This document shows, piece after piece, positions 7,605 through 7,657 of a stretch of DNA of 7,657 nucleotides. The notes beneath the pieces were generated by a model. The model was not told the origin of the DNA, did not search any database, and saw only the letters and a program-made list of their open reading frames with translations. Source of the DNA: Accumulibacter sp. GTDB lineage: Bacteria > Pseudomonadota > Gammaproteobacteria > Burkholderiales > Rhodocyclaceae. The position numbers and the translations under genes are program-made. The stretch is from the NCBI GenBank assembly GCA_003538495.1, contig DPSD01000223.1:1-7657 (forward strand), in the 5' to 3' direction. The stretch's first letter is position 1. Each line of letters starts with the position of its first letter.

Positions 7605-7657
7605 ATGGCCGTAAAAGGCACAGTTTCACCGAACAAGCCGGGTAAGCGGAATGTTGG
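7605..7657 (+). CDS. Start of an unidentified gene downstream of hsdR, cut by the window end
   Basis: Seventeen codons (MAVKGTVSPNKPGKRNV) run open to the window edge from ATG 7605, behind a well-placed AGGAG. The fragment is basic and rich in Gly, Pro and Lys and shows no domain, signal peptide or membrane segment; I do not recognise it. It starts 38 bases after the hsdR stop on the same strand, with no hairpin plus T-run between, so it could be read through from the RM operon. It may be a further member of the defence locus or simply the next chromosomal gene. It is called a gene because of the ribosome binding site, spacing and open frame only. Confidence 0.5.
   Translation, partial: MAVKGTVSPNKPGKRNV

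Overview
This window comes from a GC-rich bacterium. Codon use strongly favours G or C at third positions, and the protein sequences look pseudomonadotal (proteobacterial). That placement is inferred from general character only; nothing here fixes genus or species. All supported genes lie on the + strand and are packed tightly, with no gene-free stretch above 60 bases.

Left end (1-680): a small type II toxin-antitoxin pair. It consists of a Phd/YefM-like antitoxin, whose 5' end may lie outside the window, followed 9 bases later by a RelE/ParE-like toxin with a GTG start.

Centre and right (736-7566): a complete, apparently intact type I restriction-modification operon in the order hsdM, hsdS, hsdR. 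The methyltransferase HsdM (751 aa) is long for its family because of an Ala-rich helical insert ahead of its conserved C-terminal segment. HsdS (415 aa) has two different target-recognition halves, and its gene is visibly less GC-rich than its neighbours. HsdR (1102 aa) carries a PD-(D/E)XK-type nuclease site, all the main SF2 helicase motifs and a helical C-terminus. hsdM and hsdS overlap by 4 bases (ATGA), and hsdS and hsdR are 22 bases apart, which points to co-transcription. HsdM and HsdS would form the modification enzyme, and adding HsdR would give the restriction complex that cuts unmodified foreign DNA.

Right edge (7567-7657): 38 bases with no obvious terminator hairpin, then a strong Shine-Dalgarno sequence and the first 17 codons of another + strand gene that cannot be identified from this fragment.

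Overall this is a defence locus: a type I RM system with a TA pair directly upstream. I see no clearly undescribed system. The points most worth a second look are the enlarged HsdM, the composition dip over hsdS, the TA-RM adjacency and the unknown gene downstream of hsdR.
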